A stretch of DNA of 64,000 nt from Methylobacterium oryzihabitans (GCF_004004555.2 NZ_SACP01000015.1:96916-160915), one strand, 5' to 3'. Shown: positions 43,924 to 53,309, counted from the stretch's first letter. Numbers and translations are program-made. The notes: a model not told the origin generated them from the letters alone.

Positions 43924-44526
43924 ATGCCAGCTCAAGCCCCTCGCCCGAACCCGGCCCGGCAGGCGCGCACGACGCTGCTTGCCTGCCTCGGTCTCGTGGC
44001 CTTCATGGTCGGGCTCTCCTTCGCCTTCGTCCCGCTCTACAACCTGTTCTGCAAGGCGACCGGCTACGACGGCACGCCGCTCGTCGGCTCCGCCCCGACC
44101 GGACCGGCGAGCGACGCGCGCATGACGGTCCATTTCGACACCAACGTCCAGGCCGGCCTGCCCTGGCGCTTCGTCGCCGAGACGCCCCGCGTCGAAGCCC
44201 GCCTCGGCGAGACCCAGACGGTGTTCTTCCGCGTCACCAACACCGCCACGGTGCCGACCACCGGCATCGCGGCGTTCAACGTCCAGCCGGCGCTGATGGG
44301 CGGCTTCTTCGTCAAGATCCAGTGCTTCTGCTTCAACGAGCAGACGCTGCAGCCCGGCGAGACGATGGACTTTCCCGTGGTGTTCTACATCGAGCCCGCG
44401 GCACGGACCGACCCGAACACCGCCGCCTACAGCGAGATGACCCTGTCCTACAGCTACTTCGCCTCGAAGAACGGCCAGCCCACGGCCGCGCTCGCGACGC
44501 CGGCGGGGACAACCCGCGCGAATTGA
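43924..44526 (+). CDS. ctaG: cytochrome c oxidase assembly protein CtaG/Cox11
   Basis: A protein of 200 residues: an N-terminal membrane anchor (LLACLGLVAFMVGLSFAF) with LYNLFCKATGYDGT just after it, then a periplasmic immunoglobulin-like copper domain. KIQCFCFNEQTLQPGE holds the paired copper-binding cysteines. It delivers copper to CuB of subunit I. It lies eight bases after coxF. coxC follows after 140 bp. Confidence 0.95.
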   Translation: MPAQAPRPNPARQARTTLLACLGLVAFMVGLSFAFVPLYNLFCKATGYDGTPLVGSAPTGPASDARMTVHFDTNVQAGLPWRFVAETPRVEARLGETQTVFFRVTNTATVPTTGIAAFNVQPALMGGFFVKIQCFCFNEQTLQPGETMDFPVVFYIEPAARTDPNTAAYSEMTLSYSYFASKNGQPTAALATPAGTTRAN

Positions 44527-44666
44527 ACGCATGCCCGCGTGACAAGCCGTCGAGGCGGGCATTAAAGCGTCACCGTAACGACCGCCCGCCGGGCCGGTCC
44601 GGGATCAGACAGGAACCGGCGCGGGGCACGCAGCCGGTCCGGAAGGAAGAGGCAGGAGACCCATCG

Positions 44667-45518
44667 ATGGCCGAGGCGCACGCGAAGCACCACGACTACC
44701 ACCTCGTCAATCCGAGTCCCTGGCCCCTCCTCGGCTCCTTCAGCGGCTTCATCACGACCACCGGCGCGGTGTTCTGGATGAAGAGCCTGACGCTGGCCGG
44801 CCTCGCGATCGGGCCGTACCTGTTCTTCGCCGGAGTCATCGGCATCCTCTACACGATGCTGAGCTGGTGGCGCGACGTCGTCCACGAGGCCGAGACCGGC
44901 GACCACACCCGCGTGGTGCAGCTCCACCACCGCTACGGCATGATGATGTTCATCGCCTCCGAGGTGATGTTCTTCGTCGCGTGGTTCTGGGCCTATTTCG
45001 AGGCCGCGCTCTACACCGCCGACCCGATCCAGGCGTCGCGGGTCGAGTTCACCGGCGGGATGTGGCCGCCCAAGGGCGTCGAGGCGTTCGACCCCTGGCA
45101 CCTGCCGCTGCTCAACACCCTGATCCTGCTCACCTCCGGCACCACCGTCACCTGGGCCCACCACGCCCTGCTCAACGGCGACCGCAAGGGGCTGAAGTAC
45201 GGCCTGTGGCTGACCATCGCGCTCGGCGCGCTGTTCTCCTGCGTCCAGGCCTACGAGTACGGCCACGCCCATTTCGGCTTCTCGGGCAGCATCTACTCGG
45301 CGACGTTCTTCATGGCGACCGGCTTCCACGGCGCCCACGTCCTCATCGGCACGATCTTCCTCGCGGTCTGCCTGTACCGGGTCTATATCGGCCAGATGTC
45401 GACCCGCCAGCACCTCGGCTTCGAGTTCGCCGCCTGGTACTGGCACTTCGTCGACGTGGTGTGGCTGTTCCTGTTCGCCGCGATCTACGTCTGGGGTGCC
45501 GGCCACTCCGCGCACTGA
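44667..45518 (+). CDS. coxC: cytochrome c oxidase subunit III
   Basis: A protein of 283 residues with seven membrane helices. It starts MAEAHAKHHDYHLVNPSPWP, and ASEVMFFVAWFWAYFEAALY, PLLNTLILLTSGTTVTWAHH and TGFHGAHVLIGTIFLAVCL are invariant stretches. The glutamate in SEVMFFVAWFW lies at the mouth of the proton path. It stabilises subunit I during turnover. AGGAG precedes the start. A strong terminator follows 48 bp after the stop. Confidence 0.97.
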   Translation: MAEAHAKHHDYHLVNPSPWPLLGSFSGFITTTGAVFWMKSLTLAGLAIGPYLFFAGVIGILYTMLSWWRDVVHEAETGDHTRVVQLHHRYGMMMFIASEVMFFVAWFWAYFEAALYTADPIQASRVEFTGGMWPPKGVEAFDPWHLPLLNTLILLTSGTTVTWAHHALLNGDRKGLKYGLWLTIALGALFSCVQAYEYGHAHFGFSGSIYSATFFMATGFHGAHVLIGTIFLAVCLYRVYIGQMSTRQHLGFEFAAWYWHFVDVVWLFLFAAIYVWGAGHSAH

Positions 45519-45565
45519 GTCCGACCGGGGAGCCGCGGGCTCCCCCGCGCGGCGAAGCGACACGA

Positions 45566-45588
45566 GGGCGGCGCGAGCCGCCCTTTTT
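45566..45588 (+). terminator. rho-independent terminator of the cox operon
   Basis: A GGGCGGC stem, loop GCGA and GCCGCCC stem, followed directly by TTTTT. The structure is complete and in the right direction, 48 bp after coxC. It separates the oxidase structural genes from DUF983 and surf1, which therefore need their own promoter in 45589-45754 or read-through. Confidence 0.92.
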
Positions 45589-45754
45589 CATGGTGCGGGG
45601 TGGCGGGCGGCCCCATATCGGCGCTGAGCGGAGCTGCGTCGGCAGGCCGACGCTCCGTCCGCTCGGTTCGTTGCCTTGTCGCAGGTTTCGCTGGCGGAAG
45701 CGGTAGCCACTTTCACGAAACCTGCTCAGGCGGCCAGTCTCCAGGAGTTCTCCC

Positions 45755-46123
45755 GTGGCGCATTCCCACTCGACACCGTCGCCGGCGGTCGGCCTGCGCG
45801 GGCGCTGCCCGCGCTGCGGCGAGGGACACCTGTTCAAGGGCTTCCTCAGCTTCCGGCCGTCCTGCGAGGTCTGCGGCCTTGACTTCCGCTTCATCGACTC
45901 GGCCGACGGCCCGGCCTTCTTCGTGATGTCGATCGTCGGCATCGTCGTGGTGGCGCTGGCGATGTGGGTCGAGTTCACCTACGAGCCGCCGATGTGGCTG
46001 CACGCCGCCCTGTGGGCACCCCTCTCGATCGTGCTGAGCCTCATCCTGGTCCGCCCGCTCAAGGGCCTGATGGCCGCCCTGCAATACGCCAACAAGGCCG
46101 AGCAGGGGCGCCTGCGGTCGTGA
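45755..46123 (+). CDS. DUF983 membrane protein
   Basis: A protein of 122 residues with an N-terminal zinc ribbon (GRCPRCGEGHLFKGFL and SCEVCGLDFRFID) followed by two membrane helices. DUF983 proteins are constantly found in or behind cox operons between coxC and surf1, as here, and are thought to help oxidase maturation. It starts at GTG 45755 behind CAGGAG. It overlaps surf1 by four bases. Confidence 0.88.
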   Translation: MAHSHSTPSPAVGLRGRCPRCGEGHLFKGFLSFRPSCEVCGLDFRFIDSADGPAFFVMSIVGIVVVALAMWVEFTYEPPMWLHAALWAPLSIVLSLILVRPLKGLMAALQYANKAEQGRLRS

Positions 46124-46911
46124 CCGCCGACTCCGGTCGTCGCGCCGCCCTGCGCGATCTCCTCGCCCCCTTCCTGGCCACCCTGGTCTGCCTCGCGATC
46201 CTCGTGGGTCTCGGCACCTGGCAGTTGCAGCGCATGGCCTGGAAGCAGGGGCTGATCGCCCAGATCGTCGCCCGTTCGCGGGTCGAGCCGCCGCTGCCGC
46301 TCCCCTCCCCGGAGGCGTGGGATCCCGCCGCGCAGGAATTCGACCGGGTCCGGGTCACCGGCCGGCTGCTCAACGACCGCGAGACCCTCGTCCACGGCCT
46401 CGCCCCCGGCGAGGTGCCGGGCCGCGCGCTCCAGGGCTACTACGTCGTCACGCCGCTCCAGCGCGACGGCGGCGGGATCGTGCTGGTCAACCGCGGCTTC
46501 GTGCCGACGGAACTCAAGAACCCCCGCGACCGCGCCGCCGGTCAGGTCGAGGGTCCGGTCACCGTCACCGGCATGCTGCGGGCGAGCGAGGCCCGCGCGA
46601 TGTTCGTGCCGGCGCCGAACCCGCAGACCGGGGAGTGGTTCAACCGCGACGTCGCCGGCATCGCCGCCGCCAAGGGCTTCGAGCGGGTCGCGCCCTACCT
46701 CATCGAGGCCGACGCGACCCCCAATCCGGGGGGCTGGCCGAAGGGCGGCCAGCTCCGGGTCGACCTGCCCAACAACCACCTGCAATACGCCTTCACGTGG
46801 TTCGGCCTCGCCCTCTGCCTCGTCGGGGTGTTCGGCGCCTTCGCGTGGCGGCGGCTGTACGACGGCGCCCGCCCGGACCCCGTTCGGAGCGAGACGGCCG
46901 GCATCCCCTGA
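46120..46911 (+). CDS. SURF1 family cytochrome oxidase biogenesis protein
   Basis: A protein of 263 residues with the classical two-helix layout: an N-terminal helix (FLATLVCLAILVGLGTWQL, then QRMAWK) and a C-terminal helix (HLQYAFTWFGLALCLVGVFG), with a periplasmic loop containing VLVNRGFVP. SURF1 (Shy1) helps insert haem a into subunit I. It starts at a GTG overlapping DUF983. Confidence 0.95.
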   Translation: MTADSGRRAALRDLLAPFLATLVCLAILVGLGTWQLQRMAWKQGLIAQIVARSRVEPPLPLPSPEAWDPAAQEFDRVRVTGRLLNDRETLVHGLAPGEVPGRALQGYYVVTPLQRDGGGIVLVNRGFVPTELKNPRDRAAGQVEGPVTVTGMLRASEARAMFVPAPNPQTGEWFNRDVAGIAAAKGFERVAPYLIEADATPNPGGWPKGGQLRVDLPNNHLQYAFTWFGLALCLVGVFGAFAWRRLYDGARPDPVRSETAGIP

Positions 46912-46956
46912 GCTAAACAGGGCCGCCCCCCCACCCCGACCCGGGAGCCCGCGCCG

Positions 46957-48861
46957 ATGGCCAGCGCCGCCGACCACACGAGCTTCCTGCCGCCGGTCCT
47001 CACCTTCCTGTCGGCGGCGGTGATCGGCGTGCCGGTGTTCCGCCTGCTCGGGCAGAGCGCGGTGCTCGGCTATCTCGCGGCGGGCGTCGTGATCGGGCCG
47101 TTCGGCCTCACCCTGATCCCGGAGGCCGAGACCACCCGCGGCGTCTCGGAACTCGGGGTGGTGCTGCTGCTGTTCATCGTCGGGCTCGAACTCGAGGTCT
47201 CGCACCTCATCTCGATGCGCCGGGACATCCTCGGCCTCGGCACGCTCCAGTTCGCCCTGTGCGCGGCGGTGCTCGGCGGGATCGGCCTGCTGTTCGGCCT
47301 GTCGGTCCCGGCCGCCGTGGTCGTCGGCCTCGCCCTGGCGCAGTCGGCGACCGCGGTCGCCCTGCAATTGCTGGGCGAGCGCCGGGACCTGTCCTCGCCC
47401 TACGGCCAGCGCGCCTTCGCGGTGCTGCTGTTCCAGGACCTCTCGATCGTCGGCATCCTCGCCCTGCTGCCGCTCGCCGCCTCCAACGGACCGGGCGGCG
47501 AGGCGCATCTCGGCGACGCGCTGCAATCGGCCGGAGTCGCGGTCGCGGCGGTGCTCGCCGCGGTCGCGGTCGGGCGCTACGGCCTCAATCCGTTCTTCCG
47601 CCTGCTCGCCGCCAGCGGCGCCCGCGAGGTGATGACCGCGGCCGCGCTGCTCGTCGTGCTTGGCACCGCGATGCTGATGGAGCAGGTCGGCCTGTCGATG
47701 GCGATGGGCGCCTTCCTCGCCGGGCTGCTGCTCGCCGAATCGAACTTCCGCCACCAGCTCGAGGCCGACATCGAGCCGTTCCGCGGCATGCTGCTCGGCC
47801 TGTTCTTCATGAGCGTCGGCATGTCGATCGACCTCGGGCTGGTGCGCGAGCACTGGCTCGCCCTGCTCGGGGCGACCGTCGCGACGATCGTGCTCAAGAC
47901 CGCCCTCGTCGCCGGGCTGTTCCGGCTGTTCGGCTCGCCCTGGCTCGACGCGGTGCGGGGCTCGGCGGTGCTGGCCCCGGCCGGCGAGTTCGCCTTCGTG
48001 CTGCTGCCGGTCGGGTCGGCGCTCGGCCTCGTCGACGGCGAGGCCGGCCGCTTCGCCCTGGCGCTGGCAGCCCTGACCATGGTCGTCGGCCCCATCGCCG
48101 CCAAGGCGATCGAGGGCGCGCTCGCCCGGCGCGCCGTTCCGGACCAGGAGCCGGACGCCTCCTTCGAGGGGCCGGAGAACGCCGAGGCGCGGGTGCTGGT
48201 GGTCGGGTTCGGCCGCTTCGGCCAGATCCTGACCCAGATCCTGCTCGCCCGGGGCCTGAGCGTCACGGTGATCGACAAGGACGTCGAGCAGATCCGCAGC
48301 GCGACCCGGTTCGGCTTCCGGGTCTATTACGGCGACGGCACCCGCCTCGACGTGCTGCGGGCGGCCGGCGCCGGGCGGGCCGACATCGTCTGCATCGCCA
48401 TCGACGATTCCGAGGCGACCCTCAAGGTGGTCGACCTCGTCCATGCCGAGTTCCCGTCGACCCGCACCTACGTGCGTGTCTACGACCGGGTGCAGGCGAT
48501 CGAGGCGCGCAACCGCGACGTCGACTACCAGATCCGTGAGACGTTCGAATCCGCCCTCGCCTTCGGCCGCGCCGCGCTCGAAGGCCTTGGCGTGCCCGCC
48601 GCCGAGGCCGCGGCGCTGGCCGACGACGTGCGCAAGCGCGACGTCGCCCGCCTCGTGCTGCAGCAGGCCTCCGACCCCGCCCTGCGGGCCGATTCGCTCC
48701 GCAGCGCCTACACGATCAAGCCCGAGCCGCTCACCGTCCCGAAGGGGTCGTCGCAGGCGCTCAACGCCGAGACCGAGGACATCATCGCCCGCGAGCGCGA
48801 CCGCCACGCCGAGCCGGAACCGGTGCTCGCCGAGGCCGCGACGGCGCCGCAGGATGCCTGA
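46957..48861 (+). CDS. Kef-type monovalent cation:proton antiporter with TrkA-N domain
   Basis: A protein of 634 residues. The first 380 or so form a CPA2 antiporter with about 12 helices (LGYLAAGVVIGPFGLTLIPE, LFIVGLELE, QSATAVALQLL, LLFQDLSIV, APAGEFAFVL). A cytoplasmic RCK domain begins near 410 with VLVVGFGRFGQILTQILLARG. It resembles KefB/KefC, glutathione-gated potassium efflux systems, but also Na+/H+ relatives. No KefF/KefG subunit is adjacent. It overlaps the MATE gene by eight bases. Confidence 0.9.
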   Translation: MASAADHTSFLPPVLTFLSAAVIGVPVFRLLGQSAVLGYLAAGVVIGPFGLTLIPEAETTRGVSELGVVLLLFIVGLELEVSHLISMRRDILGLGTLQFALCAAVLGGIGLLFGLSVPAAVVVGLALAQSATAVALQLLGERRDLSSPYGQRAFAVLLFQDLSIVGILALLPLAASNGPGGEAHLGDALQSAGVAVAAVLAAVAVGRYGLNPFFRLLAASGAREVMTAAALLVVLGTAMLMEQVGLSMAMGAFLAGLLLAESNFRHQLEADIEPFRGMLLGLFFMSVGMSIDLGLVREHWLALLGATVATIVLKTALVAGLFRLFGSPWLDAVRGSAVLAPAGEFAFVLLPVGSALGLVDGEAGRFALALAALTMVVGPIAAKAIEGALARRAVPDQEPDASFEGPENAEARVLVVGFGRFGQILTQILLARGLSVTVIDKDVEQIRSATRFGFRVYYGDGTRLDVLRAAGAGRADIVCIAIDDSEATLKVVDLVHAEFPSTRTYVRVYDRVQAIEARNRDVDYQIRETFESALAFGRAALEGLGVPAAEAAALADDVRKRDVARLVLQQASDPALRADSLRSAYTIKPEPLTVPKGSSQALNAETEDIIARERDRHAEPEPVLAEAATAPQDA

Positions 48862-50284
48862 ACCCGCCCGCTTCGTCGAAGGCCCGATCCTGCGCCACGT
48901 CGTCGTGATGGCGGCGACCGGTTCGGTCGGCCTGATGGCGGTGTTCCTCGTCGACTTCCTGTCGCTGCTCTACGTGTCGTGGCTCGGCGACCCGCGCCTC
49001 ACCGCCGCGGTCGGCTTCGCCACCATCGTCCAGGTCTTCGCGGTCTCGATCACCATCGGCACGATGATCGCGGTCGGCGCCCTGGTCTCGCGCGCGCTCG
49101 GCCAGGGCGACGTCGCGGGGGCGCGGCGGATCGCGGCCTCGTCGCTGGTGATCTCCGGCCTCGCCGGCGGGCTCTCCGTCGTGGTGCTGCTGGCCGGTCT
49201 CGATCCCCTCCTCGCCCTGATCGGGTCCGGCCCCGAGAGCGCGCCCGCCGCCGCGCGCTTCCTGTGGATCGCGCTGCCGGCCAACGTCGCGATGGCGCTC
49301 GGTCTCGGCTGCTCGGGGGTGCTGCGGGCAGTGGGCGACGCGCGCCGGGCGATGTCCGTCACCCTGGCGGGGGCGGCGGTGACGGCCGTGCTCGACCCGC
49401 TGCTGATCTTCGGCCTCGGGCTCGGCGTCGAGGGGGCGGCGCTCGCCGCGGCGGCCTCGCGCCTCGCCTTCGCGGCGGTCGGCTGGCACGGGGCGGTGAG
49501 CGTCCACCGGATGGTGGCGCGGCCGACCTGGGCGGCGTTGCGCGAGGATGCCCGCCCGGTTCTGCGCATCGCCCTGCCGGCGGTGCTGACCAACCTCGCG
49601 CCGCCGGTGGCGAACGCCTTCCTGGCCCACGTCGTCGCCCGCTACGGCACGGCGGCGGTGGCCGGCAACGCCGTGATCGACCGGCTGGTCCCGGTGGCGT
49701 TCGGCGGGCTGTTCGCCCTGTCGGGGGCGGTCGGGCCGATCCTCGGCCAGAACTGGGGCGCCGGCCGCTTCGACCGGATGCGCCGCACCCTGCGCGACGC
49801 CGCCCTCGTCACCGGCCTCTACATGCTGGTGGTGTGGGCCGCGCTCGCCCTCGGCCGGCACGCGATCGCGCGGCTGTTCCACCTGGAGGGGGCCGGGGCC
49901 GACCTCCTGGCCTTCTTCTGCCTCGTCGGCGCCGCCGCGTGGTTCTTCAACGGTCTGCTGTTCGTCGCCAACGCGGCGTTCAACAACCTCGACGCGCCGC
50001 TGCTCTCGACCGGCTTCAACTGGGGCCGCACGACCCTCGGCACGATGCCGTTCGCCTGGGCCGGGGCGCAACTCGGCGGCCCGGAGGGCGCGGTGGCCGG
50101 CGTCGCCTTCGGATCGCTGATCTTCGGCACGGCCGCCTTCGCGGCGGCGCTCCGCCTCATCGCCCGCCTGGAACGGGCCGCGGCCGGCGCACAGACCGGC
50201 ACGCCGGCGGCCGATCCGGCCGCCGGCTACGCCCCGTCACCGGTCGGCCACGGAGAGGTCCGGCCCGCGCTGACCGGTCAGTAG
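48854..50284 (+). CDS. MATE family multidrug exporter
   Basis: A protein of 476 residues with 12 membrane segments in two similar halves. VDFLSLLYVSWLGDPRLTAA near residue 30 and IDRLVPVAFGGLFALSGAVG with PILGQNWGAGRFDRM near 290 are typical MATE motifs. It exports organic cations or metabolites by Na+ or H+ antiport; the substrate is unknown. The start overlaps the Kef gene, and the stop overlaps the convergent DUF1127 gene. Confidence 0.9.
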   Translation: MPEPARFVEGPILRHVVVMAATGSVGLMAVFLVDFLSLLYVSWLGDPRLTAAVGFATIVQVFAVSITIGTMIAVGALVSRALGQGDVAGARRIAASSLVISGLAGGLSVVVLLAGLDPLLALIGSGPESAPAAARFLWIALPANVAMALGLGCSGVLRAVGDARRAMSVTLAGAAVTAVLDPLLIFGLGLGVEGAALAAAASRLAFAAVGWHGAVSVHRMVARPTWAALREDARPVLRIALPAVLTNLAPPVANAFLAHVVARYGTAAVAGNAVIDRLVPVAFGGLFALSGAVGPILGQNWGAGRFDRMRRTLRDAALVTGLYMLVVWAALALGRHAIARLFHLEGAGADLLAFFCLVGAAAWFFNGLLFVANAAFNNLDAPLLSTGFNWGRTTLGTMPFAWAGAQLGGPEGAVAGVAFGSLIFGTAAFAAALRLIARLERAAAGAQTGTPAADPAAGYAPSPVGHGEVRPALTGQ

Positions 50285-50598
50285 GCCCAGTCGCGGGAGC
50301 GTCCCTCGCCGTGCCCGACCACCCGCAGGCTCCGGCCCGGGTGACGCCGCGACGTCCGCCGGTCGACGAGGTGCTCGGTCGGGTCGTGGCGCCACGGCAC
50401 GTCGAGGGCGCCCGACACGTCGCTGCGCGACAGGCCGATGTCTTTCAGCATGCGGTCGTCGAACTCGGCGATGCGGTGAATGGCTTGACGGCGGTTCCAC
50501 AGCACCGCGACCCGGGTCGCCGTGCGCAGTACGGCGCGAGCCGCACCGAACGCGAGGGACAGGACACCGAGGGGAGCGAAACCGAACGTCATCGTCAT
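50278..50598 (-). CDS. DUF1127 (YjiS-like) protein
   Basis: A protein of 106 residues with a central DUF1127 motif IAEFDDRMLKDIGLSRSDV near 43-61. The tail is longer than in minimal family members. DUF1127 proteins are arginine-rich, often stress-induced and RNA-associated where studied. It is divergent from a LysR gene, a pairing common in Rhizobiales. A start two codons downstream (50592) is equally possible. It overlaps the MATE gene by seven bases at the 3' ends. Confidence 0.85.
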   Translation of the reverse strand: MTMTFGFAPLGVLSLAFGAARAVLRTATRVAVLWNRRQAIHRIAEFDDRMLKDIGLSRSDVSGALDVPWRHDPTEHLVDRRTSRRHPGRSLRVVGHGEGRSRDWAY

Positions 50599-50700
50599 CT
50601 CCGGCGCGAGCCCAGGGCCGGATTCTCCTTACGGCAGAGCTCCGCGCGACCTCCTCCTACGGCATCCCGATCGATCCGTTGAGCGAATGGTTGAGATGTG

Positions 50701-50718
50701 TCACTTCACCGGAAGTGA
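50701..50718. promoter_or_regulatory. inverted repeat upstream of lysR, candidate operator
   Basis: TCACTTCACCGGAAGTGA, 7-bp perfect arms around ACCG, lies 15 bp upstream of the LysR start and about 100 bp upstream of the divergent DUF1127 gene. Autoregulation by the LysR protein is inferred from position only. Confidence 0.5.
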
Positions 50719-50733
50719 TGGGACGACCCGGCC

Positions 50734-51606
50734 ATGCATCCCCTCGACCTCGACCAGCTCCGTACCCTGGTGGCGATCGCCGATACCGGCTCGTTCACCC
50801 GCGCGGCCGAGGCGGTCAACAAGACCCAGTCGGCGGTGTCGATGCAGATGAAGCGGCTGGAGGAGCGGGTCGGGCGCGAGGTGTTCTGCCGCGCCGGCCG
50901 GCTCACCCGGCTGACCGACGACGGCGAGCGCCTGCTCGACTACGCCCGGCGGATCGTGCGGCTGCACGCCGAATGCCTCGCCGCCTTCGACGAGGGCGAC
51001 CTCGCGGGCCGGGTGCGCCTCGGCCTGCCCGACGACTACGCCGAGCGCTACCTGCCGGAGATCCTCGGCCGCTTCGCCCGCACCCATCCCCGGGCCGAGG
51101 TTACGGTGGTGTGCGAGCCGAGCGACGTGCTCGCCGGCCGCATCGCCGCCGGCGACCTCGACCTCGCCATCGTCACCGAGGCCGAGCAGGCCGGCGCGGT
51201 CGAGACGGTGCGCGGCGAGGCCCTGCTGTGGGTGGGGTCGAACCGGCACCGGATCCACGCCGAGGCGACGGTGCCCCTCGCCCTCGGGCGACCGAACTGC
51301 CGCTGGCGCATGCGCGCCCTCGCGTCGCTGGAGCAGGTCGGACGGCCGAGCCGGATCCTGTTCGTGAGCTGGAGTTCGACCGCGGTCGGCGCGGTGGTGC
51401 TGGCGGGCCTCGCGGTCTCGGTCCTGCCCGAGAGCGCCCTGAAGCCCGGCATGCGCCTGCTCGGCCCGGCGGACGGCTTCCCGCCGTTGCCGGGCTGCCG
51501 GATCGGGCTGATGCGCCACCGCAGCCGCGACCCCAACCCGACCGCCGACGCCCTGGCGGCGCAGATCCGCCAGTCGCTCGACAATCTCCGGGTCGCGGCG
51601 GAGTAG
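50734..51606 (+). CDS. LysR family transcriptional regulator
   Basis: A protein of 290 residues starting MHPLDLDQLRTLVAIADTGS. The HTH is FTRAAEAVNKTQSAVSMQMK, then RLEERVGREVFCR. A normal effector domain begins near 90 (GRVRLGLPDDYAERYLPEIL). It is divergent from DUF1127 and probably controls it. The effector is unknown. The 3' end meets a convergent Flp pilin gene five bases away. Confidence 0.9.
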   Translation: MHPLDLDQLRTLVAIADTGSFTRAAEAVNKTQSAVSMQMKRLEERVGREVFCRAGRLTRLTDDGERLLDYARRIVRLHAECLAAFDEGDLAGRVRLGLPDDYAERYLPEILGRFARTHPRAEVTVVCEPSDVLAGRIAAGDLDLAIVTEAEQAGAVETVRGEALLWVGSNRHRIHAEATVPLALGRPNCRWRMRALASLEQVGRPSRILFVSWSSTAVGAVVLAGLAVSVLPESALKPGMRLLGPADGFPPLPGCRIGLMRHRSRDPNPTADALAAQIRQSLDNLRVAAE

Positions 51607-51611
51607 GCCGG

Positions 51612-51809
51612 TCAGGACCTGAGGGCGCTCACCACCTTGGCCGACAGTTCGGTGTAGAGCCTAGCCGCGGCGTCGCCGTAGGCCGCCATGCCGACCGAGG
51701 CCGCCAGGAAGACGAGGGCGACGACGAGGGCGTACTCGACCGCGGTGGCTCCCGCCCGGTCGGCGAGGAATCGGTGCAGCCGGTCCGATGTCGGGCCCGT
51801 CCAGGGCAT
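51612..51809 (-). CDS. Flp-type IVb pilin
   Basis: A protein of 65 residues. FLADRAGATAVEYALVVALV contains the class III cleavage context (G, then hydrophobic helix with the invariant Glu and Tyr, EYALV). The helix is followed by YGDAAARLYTELSAKVVSAL. It would be the major subunit of a tad pilus, but no cpa/tad genes are in the window, so it is an orphan copy. Confidence 0.88.
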   Translation of the reverse strand: MPWTGPTSDRLHRFLADRAGATAVEYALVVALVFLAASVGMAAYGDAAARLYTELSAKVVSALRS

Positions 51810-51926
51810 GTCGCGGTCCTCCGGGTGGAGGCCTTTTGTAAGTCGTCAGCTCCTCATCGACCGTTAAGCCGGGGATGGGGATTGATTCGATAGGGGGTGT
51901 CCGATCGCCGGACGCGCGCACCCCGA

Positions 51927-51953
51927 CCCCTCCCCCCGCAGAAGGGGGAGGGG
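51927..51953. repeat. short GC hairpin repeat
   Basis: CCCCTCCCCC and GGGGGAGGGG around a short loop, the same unit as the halves of the repeat at 3240-3403. It sits between the pilin gene and the 3' end of DUF3072, both on the minus strand, where it could terminate DUF3072 transcription. Confidence 0.6.
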
Positions 51954-52005
51954 CCGCGCGTCTGCCGGCGACGCGCCACCGTCGTTCCGCGGCCGACCCG
52001 GCCGC

Positions 52006-52251
52006 CTACTCCTTCCCGGTCGCCTTGCGCAGCGCGTCGATGCGCTGCGACGCCTCGGCCTTGTCGAGGTCGGGGTCGAAGGCATCCTCGTCCTTGGCCT
52101 GCTCGGACAGGGTCTTGAGATAGGACGCCTGGGCGCCGGTCATCGGCTCGCCGCCGGTGGTCCAGTCCTTCGGGTCCTTGATGCGGTTCGACTCGTCGGT
52201 CGGATCGACCTTCGGGTTGGTCTCGTCGGGCTTGTGCTGGGCCTTCGCCAT
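52006..52251 (-). CDS. DUF3072 domain protein
   Basis: A hydrophilic protein of 81 residues. The C-terminal half, GEPMTGAQASYLKTLSEQAK, continues with LDKAEASQRIDALRKATGK and matches DUF3072. The N-terminus is Lys/Asp-rich with NPKVDPTDESNRIKDP. Function is unknown. I chose ATG 52251 (MAKAQHKPDE), since codons upstream are not family-like. It stands alone between ilvE and the pilin gene. Confidence 0.82.
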   Translation of the reverse strand: MAKAQHKPDETNPKVDPTDESNRIKDPKDWTTGGEPMTGAQASYLKTLSEQAKDEDAFDPDLDKAEASQRIDALRKATGKE

Positions 52252-52421
52252 GGGATGTTTCCGTTCACGATGTGTTCCGGAACAGGAACGCGGGACCGAC
52301 CGCCGCTGTTCCCGGGAAACCGAACCCATCCACAGGCGAAGGCCCCGGACGGGGGGCGTCCGAGGCCTCGGCAGGATCACGGTAGCGGGCTCACGCCGCA
52401 TTCAAGTCGCGGGAGGCGGCG

Positions 52422-53309
52422 TCACGCCGCCTTGGCGCGCGGCTGCACCTCGGCGGTGTAGTCGTCCATCAGCGTCTTGGTCATCGCGCCCGGCTGGAAG
52501 CGGTACTGCGCGATCTCCGAGACCGGCGTGACCTCGGCCGCCGAGCCGGTGATGAAGCACTCCGAGAAGCCCTCCAGCTCCTCGGGACGGATGCGGCGCT
52601 CGACCACCTCGTAGCCGCGGCGGCGGGCGAGGTCGATCACGGTCTGGCGGGTGATCCCGTTGAGGAACCGGTCGGCCGCCGGGGTGTGGATCACCCCGTC
52701 CTTGATGAAGAACACGTTGGCGCCGGTGCATTCGGCGACGTAGTCCTCCCAGTCGAGCATCAGGGCGTCGGCATAGCCCTTGTTCTCGGCCCGGTGCTTC
52801 GAGATCGTGCAGATCATGTACAGGCCCGCCGCCTTCGAGGCCGAGGGCGCGGTGCGCGGGTCGGGCCGGCGGTACTCGGCGAGGTCGAGCCGGATGCCCT
52901 TCATCTTGGTCGCCGGGTCGAAGTAGCTCGGCCATTCCCAGGCGGCGATGGCGAGGTGGATGGTGTTGGCCTGGGCCGAGACGCCCATCATCTCCGAGCC
53001 GCGCCACGCCACCGGGCGCAGATAGGCGTCCGACAGGCCGCTCTCCTTGAGGACGAGGGCCTTGGCGGCCTCGATCTCGTCGACCGAATACGGGATCTCG
53101 AAATCGAGCAGCTCGGCCGAGCGGCGCAGGCGCTCGGAATGCTCGCGGCTCTTGAACAGCGCGCCGCCATAGGCGCGCTCGCCCTCGAACACGCAGGAGC
53201 CGTAATGCAGGCCGTGGCTGAGTACGTGAATCTTCGCGTCCGCCCACGGCACCATGCGGCCGTCGAACCAGATGTGGCCATCACGCTGGTCGAAGGGGAT
53301 GACGGACAT
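52422..53309 (-). CDS. ilvE: branched-chain amino acid aminotransferase
   Basis: A class IV PLP aminotransferase of 295 residues making Leu, Ile and Val from their keto acids. It begins FDQRDGHIWFDGRMVPWADA, followed by HGLHYGSCVFEGERAY. The PLP lysine lies in SASKAAGLYMICTISKHRAE. YVAECTGANVFFIKDGVIHT and the C-terminal CFITGSAAEVTPV bind the cofactor phosphate. Start ATG 53309. It is divergent from marR with a 202-bp spacer that contains promoter-like and operator-like sequence. Confidence 0.95.
   Translation of the reverse strand: MSVIPFDQRDGHIWFDGRMVPWADAKIHVLSHGLHYGSCVFEGERAYGGALFKSREHSERLRRSAELLDFEIPYSVDEIEAAKALVLKESGLSDAYLRPVAWRGSEMMGVSAQANTIHLAIAAWEWPSYFDPATKMKGIRLDLAEYRRPDPRTAPSASKAAGLYMICTISKHRAENKGYADALMLDWEDYVAECTGANVFFIKDGVIHTPAADRFLNGITRQTVIDLARRRGYEVVERRIRPEELEGFSECFITGSAAEVTPVSEIAQYRFQPGAMTKTLMDDYTAEVQPRAKAA

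Noticed and set aside
45979..48807. Open frame of about 940 codons on the minus strand across surf1 and the Kef gene
   Set aside because: Antisense of two recognised genes, with highly charged repetitive composition and no motif. A GC artefact.
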